Positions 7,054-14,424 of a stretch of 18,909 bases of DNA are shown here, in pieces. The translations under genes were made by a program, and so were the position numbers. Positions within the stretch are counted from its first letter, which is position 1; each line of letters begins with the position of its first letter. The DNA is from UBA7887 sp964408735 (GTDB lineage Bacteria; Pseudomonadota; Alphaproteobacteria; UBA7887): contig CAYPAX010000087.1 in NCBI GenBank assembly GCA_964408735.1, positions 1 through 18,909 of the forward strand, in the 5' to 3' direction. A model generated the notes under the pieces. The model was not told the DNA's origin, did no database searches, and saw only the letters and a program-made list of their open reading frames with translations.

Positions 7054-8057
7054 CTCACCCCGCCTGCCGACGCCTTGGGCTGCCGCCGCATCAGCCAGGC
7101 AGACGGTATCATCAGCACGAAGCGCATCATGACCAGGGTCGAGACCAGGGCCATGAAACTCGACGGATAGTAGCCGGCGAAATGCTTGCGCAGGAAGCGT
7201 ATCAGCGAGCGGTGCTTGGCGTAGGACACCCGCACAGGGCGGCCGACGCTGCAAACCCCGGGCGTGTGCTCGACCACGGCGGCGGGCGCGAACAGGACCT
7301 TCCAGCCGGCCTGCTCGAAGCGCAAGCAAAGGTCGAGGTCCTCGAAGTGCAGGAAATAGCCATCGTCGAGCTGCCCCGCCTCCGACAACGCCTTACGCCG
7401 CATCAGCATGCAGGCGCCGGAAACCGCGGGCACCACCTCTGGCTCTTCCGGCAACGGCTCGAGGTGGCGGTTGAAACTGCGAAAGCGGGGATGGCGCGGC
7501 ATCAGCCGGTGCAATTGCAGCACTTCGCAAAAGATTGTCCACGGCGTCGGGATATCGCGCCGCGAGCCCCTTTGCGGGCTGCCGTCCGGGTTGAGCAGGC
7601 GGGCGCCGGTCAGACCCGCATCGTCATGCTCCTCAAGAGCCTGGCGCATGGCGGCAAGCGCACCCGGATAAAGCCGGCAATCGGGGTTGAGCAACAAAAT
7701 CAATTCGCCTCGCGCCATGCGCAGACCCAAATTGCAGGCGGCGGCAAAGCCGCTGTTGTGGTCCAGGCGCTGCAGGCGCAGCGTCTTTGCCGAAACCTCG
7801 GGGAGGGCATCCAGGCTGGCGTCGGCAGAGGCGTTGTCGATGACGATGATCTCGAGCGGCGGCTGGTCTTGCGCCAACAGGCTTTCGACCGCCGCGGCGA
7901 GATAGGCGCCGGCGTTGAAGTTGACGATGACGACCGACAGCCTGGCGCGGCCCGACTGGGCACGTGCCGGGCGTTTAGCCGTGCGAGCGTGTTTTTTCTT
8001 TTTCACGAATGGAGAGCCGCATCGGGGCCGAGGCTGTCTCGTGCCGGTTTCACCCAC
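7050..8057 (-). CDS. Family 2 glycosyltransferase (rhamnosyltransferase-like)
   Basis: 335 residues with a complete GT-A fold. L-S-V-V-I-V-N-F-N-A-G (40-50) is the nucleotide-binding start, I-V-I-D-N-A-S (71-77) follows, then H-N-S-G-F-A-A-A-C-N (100-109) and L-L-L-N-P-D-C (121-127), which holds the metal- or nucleotide-binding Asp. V-S-G-A-C-M-L-M-R-R and Y-F-L-H-F-E-D-L-D-L-C (234-244, catalytic-base region) are typical of the WbbL/rhamnosyltransferase branch. A hydrophobic segment near 301-323 probably tethers it to the inner membrane. The N-terminal 40 residues are very basic (K-K-K-K-H-A-R). The start is uncertain: GTG 8057 gives the full length, and GTG 8006 would begin at the Lys run; neither has a clear ribosome-binding site. 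It is the first gene of a three-gene operon, and its stop overlaps the next start (GTGA). Confidence 0.88.
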   Translation of the reverse strand: MGETGTRQPRPRCGSPFVKKKKHARTAKRPARAQSGRARLSVVIVNFNAGAYLAAAVESLLAQDQPPLEIIVIDNASADASLDALPEVSAKTLRLQRLDHNSGFAAACNLGLRMARGELILLLNPDCRLYPGALAAMRQALEEHDDAGLTGARLLNPDGSPQRGSRRDIPTPWTIFCEVLQLHRLMPRHPRFRSFNRHLEPLPEEPEVVPAVSGACMLMRRKALSEAGQLDDGYFLHFEDLDLCLRFEQAGWKVLFAPAAVVEHTPGVCSVGRPVRVSYAKHRSLIRFLRKHFAGYYPSSFMALVSTLVMMRFVLMIPSAWLMRRQPKASAGGVR

Positions 8058-8101
8058 CGCGCCGATATCCGGGGGTCGGCGAGGATGCTATAACCTAGAG
8101 C

Positions 8102-8131
8102 ATGTCCGAGATGTTTGGAATCGCTTCGTGA
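8102..8131 (+). other. Possible 9-codon leader ORF overlapping the permease start
   Basis: ATG at 8102 opens a short frame (M-S-E-M-F-G-I-A-S) whose TGA at 8129-8131 overlaps the GTG proposed as the permease start, forming GTGA. The geometry would allow translational coupling. There is no strong ribosome-binding site and a frame this short can arise by chance, so this is only a candidate. Confidence 0.2.
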
Positions 8132-9516
8132 GCCCGCCCCAGGCCGTGGTCAGTGACCCGGCTGTTAGCGCGCGCCTGCCGTGGCCGGCGTTTGCACGGC
8201 TGGCGGCGGTTGCGCTGAGAACGCGCTTCGGCCTCGCCGGACGCTGGGGCCTTTTTCGCCTTATGGCGGCGGCCATCGACCCGTTCATTTATGCGACGAT
8301 CCTGTACTTCCTGCTGGCCGGTGTCTTCGGGCGCAGCGGATTCGATCGCTACGTCTTCCTGGTGATCGGCATCTCGGCCTTGCGCTGGACTGTGGCTTCG
8401 TTGCTCGATGGCGCCGACTTCGCCGTCCTGCGGGCACGATTCGCCGAGGTCGTGAAGGCCCCCGCCGCCGCGGCGCTGTGTGCCGTGATCGTGCCACCGA
8501 GCGTGGTCATGGGTTTGTCCCTCGCCTTCGTGGTGGCGATGGTACTGGCCGTCGACACAGCCTCCGCCTCGTCGTTGACGGCGTTGCCATGGCTGGCCCT
8601 GATCCTGCCAGTACAGGCGGCCTGGAATGGGGTCGCCGTGCTCTTCTTGGCGCGGCTCAAGGCCGCACATGTCCTGGCCGGGCCGGGGCCGTTCGTGCTG
8701 TTTGCCGGCGTGCTGTGGCTGCTCTCGCCGACGCTCTACACTTTCACCGATCTGCCGGCAGCTGCGAGCCTGCTGTTCACCACCCTGAATCCCGTCTCGC
8801 ATCTGCTCGCTGCCTATTACAACGCCCTCTGGTACGGCGTCACGCCGAGCCTCGACGTGCTGCCGGCCGCAGGCGCGGGGGCCTTGGTCCTGCTCGGCCT
8901 ATTGGGCTGGCGCCGCCGCCGCCGGACAGCGCGTGTTGAGGCGCCAACGGGCAATCCGCTGCTGGTCGTCGCGGATACGACCGATCCGGCATTGGCGTTC
9001 CCGGCAGCCATCGCCGGCACGGCACCTCTCTACCGGCCCTGGTCGGGACGCTTGCAGGGGCTGAGTGGGCGCGATCTGAGCGAGCTGATGATCGCCGCGG
9101 GCGGGCGCGGGCCTCTGGCCACGGCAGTCGAGCGGGTCGCTGCGGAGAGCCGCCTGGGGCGATTGTTCGACGATCAGATCGCCATCTATCCGAGCTGGGG
9201 AATGGCGCAGCTTGCCTACGGCTTTGCCATCGCCTCGCCGGCGCAGGCTTTGCTGCTCGATGGCGTGCTCGATGGGGCCGATCCCATGTTCGCGGCCCAG
9301 GCCTGGGCGCGAATCGCGGCCGAGGCCGCCGCCGGGCGCCGCATCGTCGTGGTGACATACCGTCTGTTCGCCCCACCCGTGACCGGTGGCGGGCGGTTCG
9401 TCGCCGTCCGCGGTGCAGCCATTGTGCGCGAGGGCGAGATCGGCGCCGAGCTGTCGGCATTCTACGACGAGATGATGGAGCTCGGCGGTCTGCCCGACCC
9501 CGGCGATGACGATTGA
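8128..9516 (+). CDS. Polysaccharide-export-type ABC-2 permease fused to a degenerate KpsT/Wzt-like ATPase domain
   Basis: 462 residues from the GTG at 8128; a longer frame from 7915 would run through the divergent glycosyltransferase gene and is rejected. Residues 1-260 resemble KpsM/Wzm permeases: an amphipathic A-L-R-T-R-F-G segment, then about six membrane helices and a late L-N-P-V-S-H-L-L-A-A-Y-Y block. A basic linker (R-R-R-R-R, 262-266) leads to a domain (about 276-462) that follows KpsT/Wzt order: I-A-G-T ... R-P-W-S-G (295-307), G-L-S-G-R-D-L (311-317, like L-T-G-R-E-N), Y-P-S-W-G-M (354-359, like Y-S-S-G-M), A-L-L-L-D-G-V-L (374-381, Walker B) and M-F (387-388). Key residues are lost: no Walker A Gly-Lys-Ser, Gly379 instead of the catalytic Glu, and Tyr411 at the H-loop. 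ATP hydrolysis is therefore unlikely. The 3' end overlaps the epimerase gene by 11 nt. Confidence 0.8.
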   Translation: MSPPQAVVSDPAVSARLPWPAFARLAAVALRTRFGLAGRWGLFRLMAAAIDPFIYATILYFLLAGVFGRSGFDRYVFLVIGISALRWTVASLLDGADFAVLRARFAEVVKAPAAAALCAVIVPPSVVMGLSLAFVVAMVLAVDTASASSLTALPWLALILPVQAAWNGVAVLFLARLKAAHVLAGPGPFVLFAGVLWLLSPTLYTFTDLPAAASLLFTTLNPVSHLLAAYYNALWYGVTPSLDVLPAAGAGALVLLGLLGWRRRRRTARVEAPTGNPLLVVADTTDPALAFPAAIAGTAPLYRPWSGRLQGLSGRDLSELMIAAGGRGPLATAVERVAAESRLGRLFDDQIAIYPSWGMAQLAYGFAIASPAQALLLDGVLDGADPMFAAQAWARIAAEAAAGRRIVVVTYRLFAPPVTGGGRFVAVRGAAIVREGEIGAELSAFYDEMMELGGLPDPGDDD

Positions 9517-10381
9517 GTCGCGCTGTGTGCTGGTGTTGGGAGCCAGCGGCCAGATCGGTCTCGGCCTCGTTGCCGGGCTCTTGGCGCAAGGCAATCAGGT
9601 GGTGGCGTTGCGCCGCCGCCAGCATGTGGGCACGCGGGGCGCCCGCTGGCTGACCGCCGACCTGGCCAGCGACCCGCTACCCCTCGACGGCGAATCGGTC
9701 GATGCCGCCATCCACGCAACCGGTCTCTGGCTGCTACCGGCGCATCTGGAGACGCTGGCCGCTGCCGGCTGCCGCCGTTTGATAGCCTTTGGCTCGACGT
9801 CCGTGGCGACCAAGGCGGCAAGCCGCAACGCCCATGAGCGGCGGCAGGTGGCGGCGCTGGCCGACGCCGAGGCTGCGATTGCCGAGCGCTGTACCAGCTT
9901 TGGCATTGCCTGGACCCTGTTGCGCCCGACCCTGGTCTATGGCCGCGGCCGTGACCTTAATATCAGCGCCGCAGCCCGCCTGATCGAGCGTTTCGGCGTC
10001 TTCCCCCTGGCCGGCAGGGCGCAAGGCCTGCGCCAGCCCGTGCACGCGGACGATCTTGCCGTCGTGGCCATACGAGCGCTCGACTGCGCGGTGGCCGAGA
10101 ACCGCGCCTACGACCTCGCCGGGGGCGAGACCCTGACATATACCGAGATGATCGGCCGCCTCTTCGATGCGCTTGGCAAGCCGCGCCGACGTATCTCGCT
10201 GCCCACACCCCTGCTCGCTGCCCTGGCCGCCGCCCTCGGCCGCCTGAGCGGCCAGCCCGCCTACACCGCCGAGCTTGCCCGCCGCATGACCCGAGACCTC
10301 ACCGTCGACGATGCCGACGCCCGCCACGACCTCGCCTGGGCCCCGCGGGGGTTTCTGGATGGTGACAGCAGCAATTTATAA
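9506..10381 (+). CDS. NAD(P)-dependent epimerase/dehydratase-like protein (atypical extended SDR)
   Basis: 291 residues with an N-terminal Rossmann motif, L-G-A-S-G-Q-I-G (11-18). Sugar-epimerase-like landmarks follow: A-F-G-S-T-S-V (serine position), T-L-L-R-P-T-L-V-Y-G-R-G, L-R-Q-P-V-H-A-D-D-L-A and Y-D-L-A-G-G-E-T-L-T-Y. The order matches nucleoside-diphosphate-sugar epimerases and dehydratases of the kind found in O-antigen clusters. However, the usual Tyr-x-x-x-Lys pair is not seen after the serine segment, where the sequence reads A-L-A-D-A-E-A-A-I-A. It may be an atypical SDR with altered or lost catalysis. Its start overlaps the permease gene by 11 nt, so the two are probably one operon. 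The last residues (D-G-D-S-S-N-L) run into AT-rich DNA, so the original C-terminus may have been altered when the next segment was acquired; that is inference. Confidence 0.82.
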   Translation: MTIESRCVLVLGASGQIGLGLVAGLLAQGNQVVALRRRQHVGTRGARWLTADLASDPLPLDGESVDAAIHATGLWLLPAHLETLAAAGCRRLIAFGSTSVATKAASRNAHERRQVAALADAEAAIAERCTSFGIAWTLLRPTLVYGRGRDLNISAAARLIERFGVFPLAGRAQGLRQPVHADDLAVVAIRALDCAVAENRAYDLAGGETLTYTEMIGRLFDALGKPRRRISLPTPLLAALAAALGRLSGQPAYTAELARRMTRDLTVDDADARHDLAWAPRGFLDGDSSNL

Positions 10382-10450
10382 GAAAGTTAGGTCGATTAGG
10401 AATGAATTTCTAACTAGCCTAATAATACAAACTTCTCTATAACTGCTTCC
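10382..10450. promoter_or_regulatory. AT-rich leader region of the ATPase gene
   Basis: The 60 bases 10381-10440 contain only 18 G or C (30%), against about 68% in a sampled stretch of the preceding permease gene. It contains an inverted repeat AGTTAG (10385-10390) and CTAACT (10410-10415), and TTAGG twice (10387-10391, 10396-10400) with CCTAA at 10418-10422. These could be protein-binding sites. No convincing -35/-10 pair was placed, and no ribosome-binding site is clear before the ATG at 10451. Confidence 0.35.
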
Positions 10451-11623
10451 ATGGATGCCATCAAGAATCCCTTCGTGCCAGGTGCGGGCAGCAACCCGCC
10501 GATACTGGCGGGACGCCGCGATATTCTCGAACACAGCCAAATCGTCCTCGAGCGAGTAAGGCTGGGCAAGGGAGCGAAGAGCTTTTTCGTGGTCGGATTG
10601 CGCGGAGTCGGCAAGACCGTCCTCTTGAATCAAATCTTTGAGCAATCCATTGAGTCGGGCTTTCTTACGATCCAGATCGAGGCACACGAAAACAAGCCTT
10701 TGCCTGCACTTCTGATTCCGAAGTTCCGGCAATCGCTCCTACAACTCGACCGCGGGAAGAAGGCTAACGAACTTGCGAGAAGAGGGCTTCGTGTCTTGGC
10801 CGCATTCACCAATGCCATAGGTGTCAAAATCGGCGACGTCGAATTCAGCTTCTCGATCGACCCGGAAATCGGCGCTGCCGACAGCGGTGATCTGGAAACG
10901 GACTTGCCTGATCTCTTTGAAGTCGTGGCCGGCGCTGCCAAGGCAAGAGAATCAGCAATCGTGTTGATTGTCGACGAGCTTCAATATTTATCCGAAGTCG
11001 AGATGAGCGCATTGATCATGGCAATGCATAGAGTGTCTCAACGAAATTTGCCGTTAGTCCTGGTTGGTGGTGGTTTGCCCCAGCTTGTTGGCTTGGCTGG
11101 GCGCTCAAAATCTTATGCCGAGCGGCTGTTCGATTATCCCGAACTTGGGCCGCTTGATCGGGAGGACGCGGACGAGGCGATTGTAGTTCCGATACGCGGT
11201 GAGGGTGCTGATATAACGCCTGAGGCCGTCGATGCCATATACCAGGTAACGCGAGGATATCCTTACTTCATTCAGACCTGGGGATACCATTCTTGGAACG
11301 CCTCGAATGGCCCCACTATCAATGCGGACGATATTGCGACCGCGAATGTTCGCGCTATTCAAACCTTGGACGAGAGCTTCTTTCGGGTTCGCTTCGATAG
11401 ATTGAGCCAAGGCGAAAAGACTTACCTATTTGCGATGGCAAAGCTTGGCCCTGGACCTCACCGGTCAGGCGATATCGCCGAGCGACTCGGAAAGAAAGTT
11501 CAAGCCGTGGCATTTATGCGTAGTGCACTTATTAAAAAGGGAATGATCTATAGCCCCTCGCATGGGGACACCGCATTCACAGTTCCGATGTTCGACGAGT
11601 ATCTCAGACGCGTAAATAACTGA
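10451..11623 (+). CDS. AAA/ORC1-CDC6-like P-loop ATPase with C-terminal winged-helix-like region
   Basis: 390 residues. Walker A is G-L-R-G-V-G-K-T (49-56) and Walker B is V-L-I-V-D-E-L-Q-Y-L (171-180). A sensor-1-like strand follows (L-V-L-V-G-G-G-L-P, 202-210), then S-Y-A-E-R-L-F-D-Y (221-229), a combination typical of the ORC1/CDC6- and STAND-related ATPases (COG1672 type) scattered in bacterial accessory DNA. Residues about 310-390 (L-S-Q-G-E-K-T-Y-L-F-A-M-A ... D-I-A-E-R-L-G-K ... A-L-I-K-K-G-M-I-Y) look like a winged-helix domain, suggesting DNA binding. Function unknown: replication-initiator-like, regulatory or defence roles are all possible. Base composition is lower than its neighbours (33 of 60 bases G/C in 11041-11100). 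It sits alone between a glycan locus and housekeeping genes, consistent with recent acquisition. No partner gene, integrase or flanking repeat was found. Confidence 0.8.
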   Translation: MDAIKNPFVPGAGSNPPILAGRRDILEHSQIVLERVRLGKGAKSFFVVGLRGVGKTVLLNQIFEQSIESGFLTIQIEAHENKPLPALLIPKFRQSLLQLDRGKKANELARRGLRVLAAFTNAIGVKIGDVEFSFSIDPEIGAADSGDLETDLPDLFEVVAGAAKARESAIVLIVDELQYLSEVEMSALIMAMHRVSQRNLPLVLVGGGLPQLVGLAGRSKSYAERLFDYPELGPLDREDADEAIVVPIRGEGADITPEAVDAIYQVTRGYPYFIQTWGYHSWNASNGPTINADDIATANVRAIQTLDESFFRVRFDRLSQGEKTYLFAMAKLGPGPHRSGDIAERLGKKVQAVAFMRSALIKKGMIYSPSHGDTAFTVPMFDEYLRRVNN

Positions 11624-11629
11624 CTCTGT

Positions 11630-12613
11630 TTAGGCTCCCACCCTCTCCCCCATCTCGTCGATGGCGGCAACGAGCGCTTTTCTCAAGTTGGGGGCGGTGG
11701 CACTGTGGCCGGCGTCTTCGACGAGGCGGAGATCGGCATTGCCCCAGGCTACCGCCAGGCGGGCGGCATTTTGCGGCGGGCACAGCATGTCGTAGCGGCC
11801 TTGCACGATGATGCCGGGGATGGTTGCCAGCCTGCTCGCGTCGCGCACCAGCTGGTCGGGCTCGAGGAAGCAGTCGCGGCTTACGTAATGCCATTCCACA
11901 TAGGGCGTACGTGGGGTCGATTCCGCCTTGGCCGGGCGTTCGTCCCAGAGGCTTGTCGGCAGGCTCGCGGCAGGTGGGTTGATCTCCGACAGCGCCTGCT
12001 CGTAGCCGCCCCAGGCGCGTGCCGCCGGCACATGCACGCGCGGGTCCGGATCTTCCAGGCGCTTGCCGTAGGCGGCCACCGGGTCGCCGCGTTCGTCCTC
12101 CGGCAGCAGCTCGATGAAGCGATGCCAGAGCTCGGGCCGGAAGGTCGGCGCGGCGCCGGCAAATGCCCAGCGAACCTCGTCCGCCGTGCCGAGGAAGACC
12201 GCCCGCAGCACCAGGCCCAGCACGCGTTTCGGGTAGCGCTCGGCATAGGCCAGCGCCAGGGTCGAGCCCCAGGAGCCGCCTACCACCATCCAGCGCTCGA
12301 TACCGAGGTCTTCGCGGATGCGCTCGATATCGCCGACCAGGTGCCAGGTGGTGTTGTCTTCGAGGCAGAGGCGCGGCGTGCTCAGCCCGGCGCCGCGCTG
12401 GTCGAACAGCACGGCACGGAAACGGGTGGGATCGAACTGGCGCGCATGCTGGCGTTGGCAGCCGCTGCCGGGGCCGCCGTGCAGGAACAACAGCGGCGTG
12501 CCGTCTACGCGGCCATGCTGTTCCAGATAGAGCGTGTGGGTATCGTCGACGGCGATCTTGCGCTTGTCGAATGGCTCGGCGGCCGCATAGAGGGAGTCGG
12601 CATCGGGTGTCAT
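11630..12613 (-). CDS. pip: Prolyl aminopeptidase (proline iminopeptidase, S33 family)
   Basis: 327 residues, the usual length for this cytoplasmic peptidase, which removes N-terminal proline from peptides. Visible features are F-L-H-G-G-P-G-S-G (43-51, oxyanion hole), F-D-Q-R-G-A-G-L-S (70-78), the nucleophile elbow G-G-S-W-G-S (Ser114), V-E-W-H-Y (Glu240, in the position of the family residue that contacts the substrate amino group), V-Q-G-R-Y-D-M-L-C-P-P (Asp275) and A-G-H-S (His303). All three triad residues are intact. The ATG at 12613 overlaps the stop of the upstream ABC transporter by 4 nt (ATGA), so the two are cotranscribed and probably coupled; no functional link is known. The stop lies 7 nt from that of the convergent ATPase gene, with no visible terminator between. 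Confidence 0.93.
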   Translation of the reverse strand: MTPDADSLYAAAEPFDKRKIAVDDTHTLYLEQHGRVDGTPLLFLHGGPGSGCQRQHARQFDPTRFRAVLFDQRGAGLSTPRLCLEDNTTWHLVGDIERIREDLGIERWMVVGGSWGSTLALAYAERYPKRVLGLVLRAVFLGTADEVRWAFAGAAPTFRPELWHRFIELLPEDERGDPVAAYGKRLEDPDPRVHVPAARAWGGYEQALSEINPPAASLPTSLWDERPAKAESTPRTPYVEWHYVSRDCFLEPDQLVRDASRLATIPGIIVQGRYDMLCPPQNAARLAVAWGNADLRLVEDAGHSATAPNLRKALVAAIDEMGERVGA

Positions 12614-14418
12614 GGCAGGGCCTTTGCGGCGGGAGTCGGGTCGGGCTCGCTAAGTTGCAGGGCAGCCAGGCGCGCGTAAAGCCCGCCTTCGGCTATCAGC
12701 GTCTCATGGCTGCCGCTGGCGACGATCCGTCCTTTGTCGAGGACCACGATGCGGTCGACGCTTTTCACGGTCGCCAGGCGATGGGCGATGACCAGCGTCG
12801 TGCGCCCCGCCATGAGGCGTTCGAGCGCGGCTTGCACCTGGCGCTCGCTTTCGGAATCGAGCGCGCTGGTGGCTTCGTCGAGCAGGAGCACGGCCGGGTC
12901 GCGCAGGATGGCGCGGGCAATGGCGATGCGTTGGCGCTGACCGCCCGACAAACGCACGCCGCGCTCGCCGAGAAAGGTCGAGAAGCCTTCCGGCAGGGCG
13001 TCGAGGAAACCTTCCGCCGCCGCGGCGCGGGCGGCCTCGCGAACCTCTTCGTCCGAAGCATCGGGCCGGCCATAGCGGATATTGTCCCAGGCATTGCCGG
13101 AGAAGATCACCGGTTCCTGGGAAACCAGGGCGAAGCGCTCGCGCAACGCACGCGGATCGGTGCTCTTCACGTCGATACCGTCGAGAGCAATGGTGCCGGT
13201 AAGGGGATCGTAGAAGCGCAACAGCAATTGAAAGACGGTTGTCTTGCCGGCACCGGAAGGTCCGACGAGGGCAACTCGCTCGCCGGGAGCGACGGCGAGA
13301 TCGATGCCACTCAGCGAGGCGCTGTCGGGCCGGCTCGGGTAATGGAAGGTGACGCCATCAAAGGCAAGCGTGCCCTCGGCAGGCTCAGGCAAGGGCTCAG
13401 GCCTTGCCGATGCCGCCACATCGGATTCGACCGCCAACAGCTCCAACAGGCGCTCCGTGGCACCGGCCGCCCGCTGCAAGTCGCCATAGACCTCGCTGAC
13501 GGCCCCGACGGCGCCAGCCACGACCACGGCGAAGAAGACGAACTGCGACAGCTCGCCGCCGCTCAGGCCGCCGCCGAGCACTTCACGACCGCCCACCCAC
13601 AACACCACGGCGACGGCGCCGAAGACGCTGGTCATGACCAGGGCGGTGAGCAGGGCGCGGGCGCGAATGCGGTCTATGGCGACGGCAAAGGCCGCTTCGA
13701 CGCGATCGGCAAAGCGCCGGCGCTCATGCCCTTCGTGGGTATAGGCCTGCACGGTGCGGATGGCGTTCAGCGATTCCTCCACCTGCGCGCCGACATCGGC
13801 GATGCGGTCCTGGGCGGCGCGCGAGAGCCGGCGCACACGACGGCCGAAGATCATGATGGGCAGGATCACCAGGGGCACCAGCACGAAGACTAGGCCGGTC
13901 AGCCAGACGCTGGTGACGAAAAGCATCACCGTGCCGCCGATAAGCAGCAGTAGGTTGCGCAGCGCCACCGAGGCGCTGGAGCCGATCACCACCTGCAGTA
14001 GCGTGGTATCCGTGGTCAGGCGCGAGAGCACTTCGCCCGTGCGCGCGGTCTCGAAAAAGCCCGGCGACAGGCCGATCACGCGGTCATAGACATCGCGGCG
14101 GATATCGGCGACGACGCGCTCGCCGATCCACGAGACCAGCATGAAACGGCCATAGGTGGCCGCCGCCATCACCAGCACCACGACCACCAGGCCGGCAAGC
14201 GCCTGGTCGAGCACCGCGGCATCGCCGTCGCCGAAGCCATTGTCCACGAGATAACGCAAGCCGACGCCGAGCGAGAGCACGCTGGCGGCGGCCACGCTCA
14301 GCGCGCACGTGGCGCCGGCGATCTGCCAGAGATAGGGGCGCAGATAGCCACCGAGGCGGCGCAAATGGCCGAGACCGCTGCGCGGGCGGTCGCTGGAACG
14401 GGCTTCGCCGATATTCAT
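12610..14418 (-). CDS. ABC transporter half-unit, fused permease and ATPase (MsbA / exporter type)
   Basis: 602 residues. An N-terminal six-helix transmembrane domain (about 25-325) includes the conserved F-F-E-T-A-R-T-G-E-V-L-S-R-L (121-134) and A-Y-T-H-E (225-229). The ATPase domain follows: Walker A G-P-S-G-A-G-K-T-T (386-394), Q-loop Q434, signature L-S-G-G-Q (490-494), Walker B V-L-L-L-D-E (510-515), D-loop S-A-L-D (518-521) and H-loop His546. All catalytic residues are intact, so a functional homodimeric exporter is expected in the inner membrane. Lipid or drug-like substrates are typical of this family; the substrate here is unknown. It overlaps pip by 4 nt at its end. Nearness to rpmE is, to my recollection, common in alphaproteobacteria. 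Exact orthology to msbA is not claimed. Confidence 0.92.
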   Translation of the reverse strand: MNIGEARSSDRPRSGLGHLRRLGGYLRPYLWQIAGATCALSVAAASVLSLGVGLRYLVDNGFGDGDAAVLDQALAGLVVVVLVMAAATYGRFMLVSWIGERVVADIRRDVYDRVIGLSPGFFETARTGEVLSRLTTDTTLLQVVIGSSASVALRNLLLLIGGTVMLFVTSVWLTGLVFVLVPLVILPIMIFGRRVRRLSRAAQDRIADVGAQVEESLNAIRTVQAYTHEGHERRRFADRVEAAFAVAIDRIRARALLTALVMTSVFGAVAVVLWVGGREVLGGGLSGGELSQFVFFAVVVAGAVGAVSEVYGDLQRAAGATERLLELLAVESDVAASARPEPLPEPAEGTLAFDGVTFHYPSRPDSASLSGIDLAVAPGERVALVGPSGAGKTTVFQLLLRFYDPLTGTIALDGIDVKSTDPRALRERFALVSQEPVIFSGNAWDNIRYGRPDASDEEVREAARAAAAEGFLDALPEGFSTFLGERGVRLSGGQRQRIAIARAILRDPAVLLLDEATSALDSESERQVQAALERLMAGRTTLVIAHRLATVKSVDRIVVLDKGRIVASGSHETLIAEGGLYARLAALQLSEPDPTPAAKALP

Positions 14419-14424
14419 GGCGGC

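Noticed and set aside
7054..7329. N-terminal extension of the O-antigen-ligase-like protein
   Set aside because: It lies wholly inside the glycosyltransferase gene, is Arg-rich without membrane character, and the GTGA overlap at 7050-7053 provides a natural start.
7915..8127. N-terminal extension of the permease fusion
   Set aside because: It would run antisense through the 5' part of the divergent glycosyltransferase, and its sequence has no resemblance to ABC-2 permeases.
12163..13893. A 576-codon open frame on the plus strand
   Set aside because: It lies antisense to pip and the ABC half-transporter, whose motifs are complete. Its translation is low-complexity Arg/Gly/Gln-rich sequence, a usual high-GC shadow.
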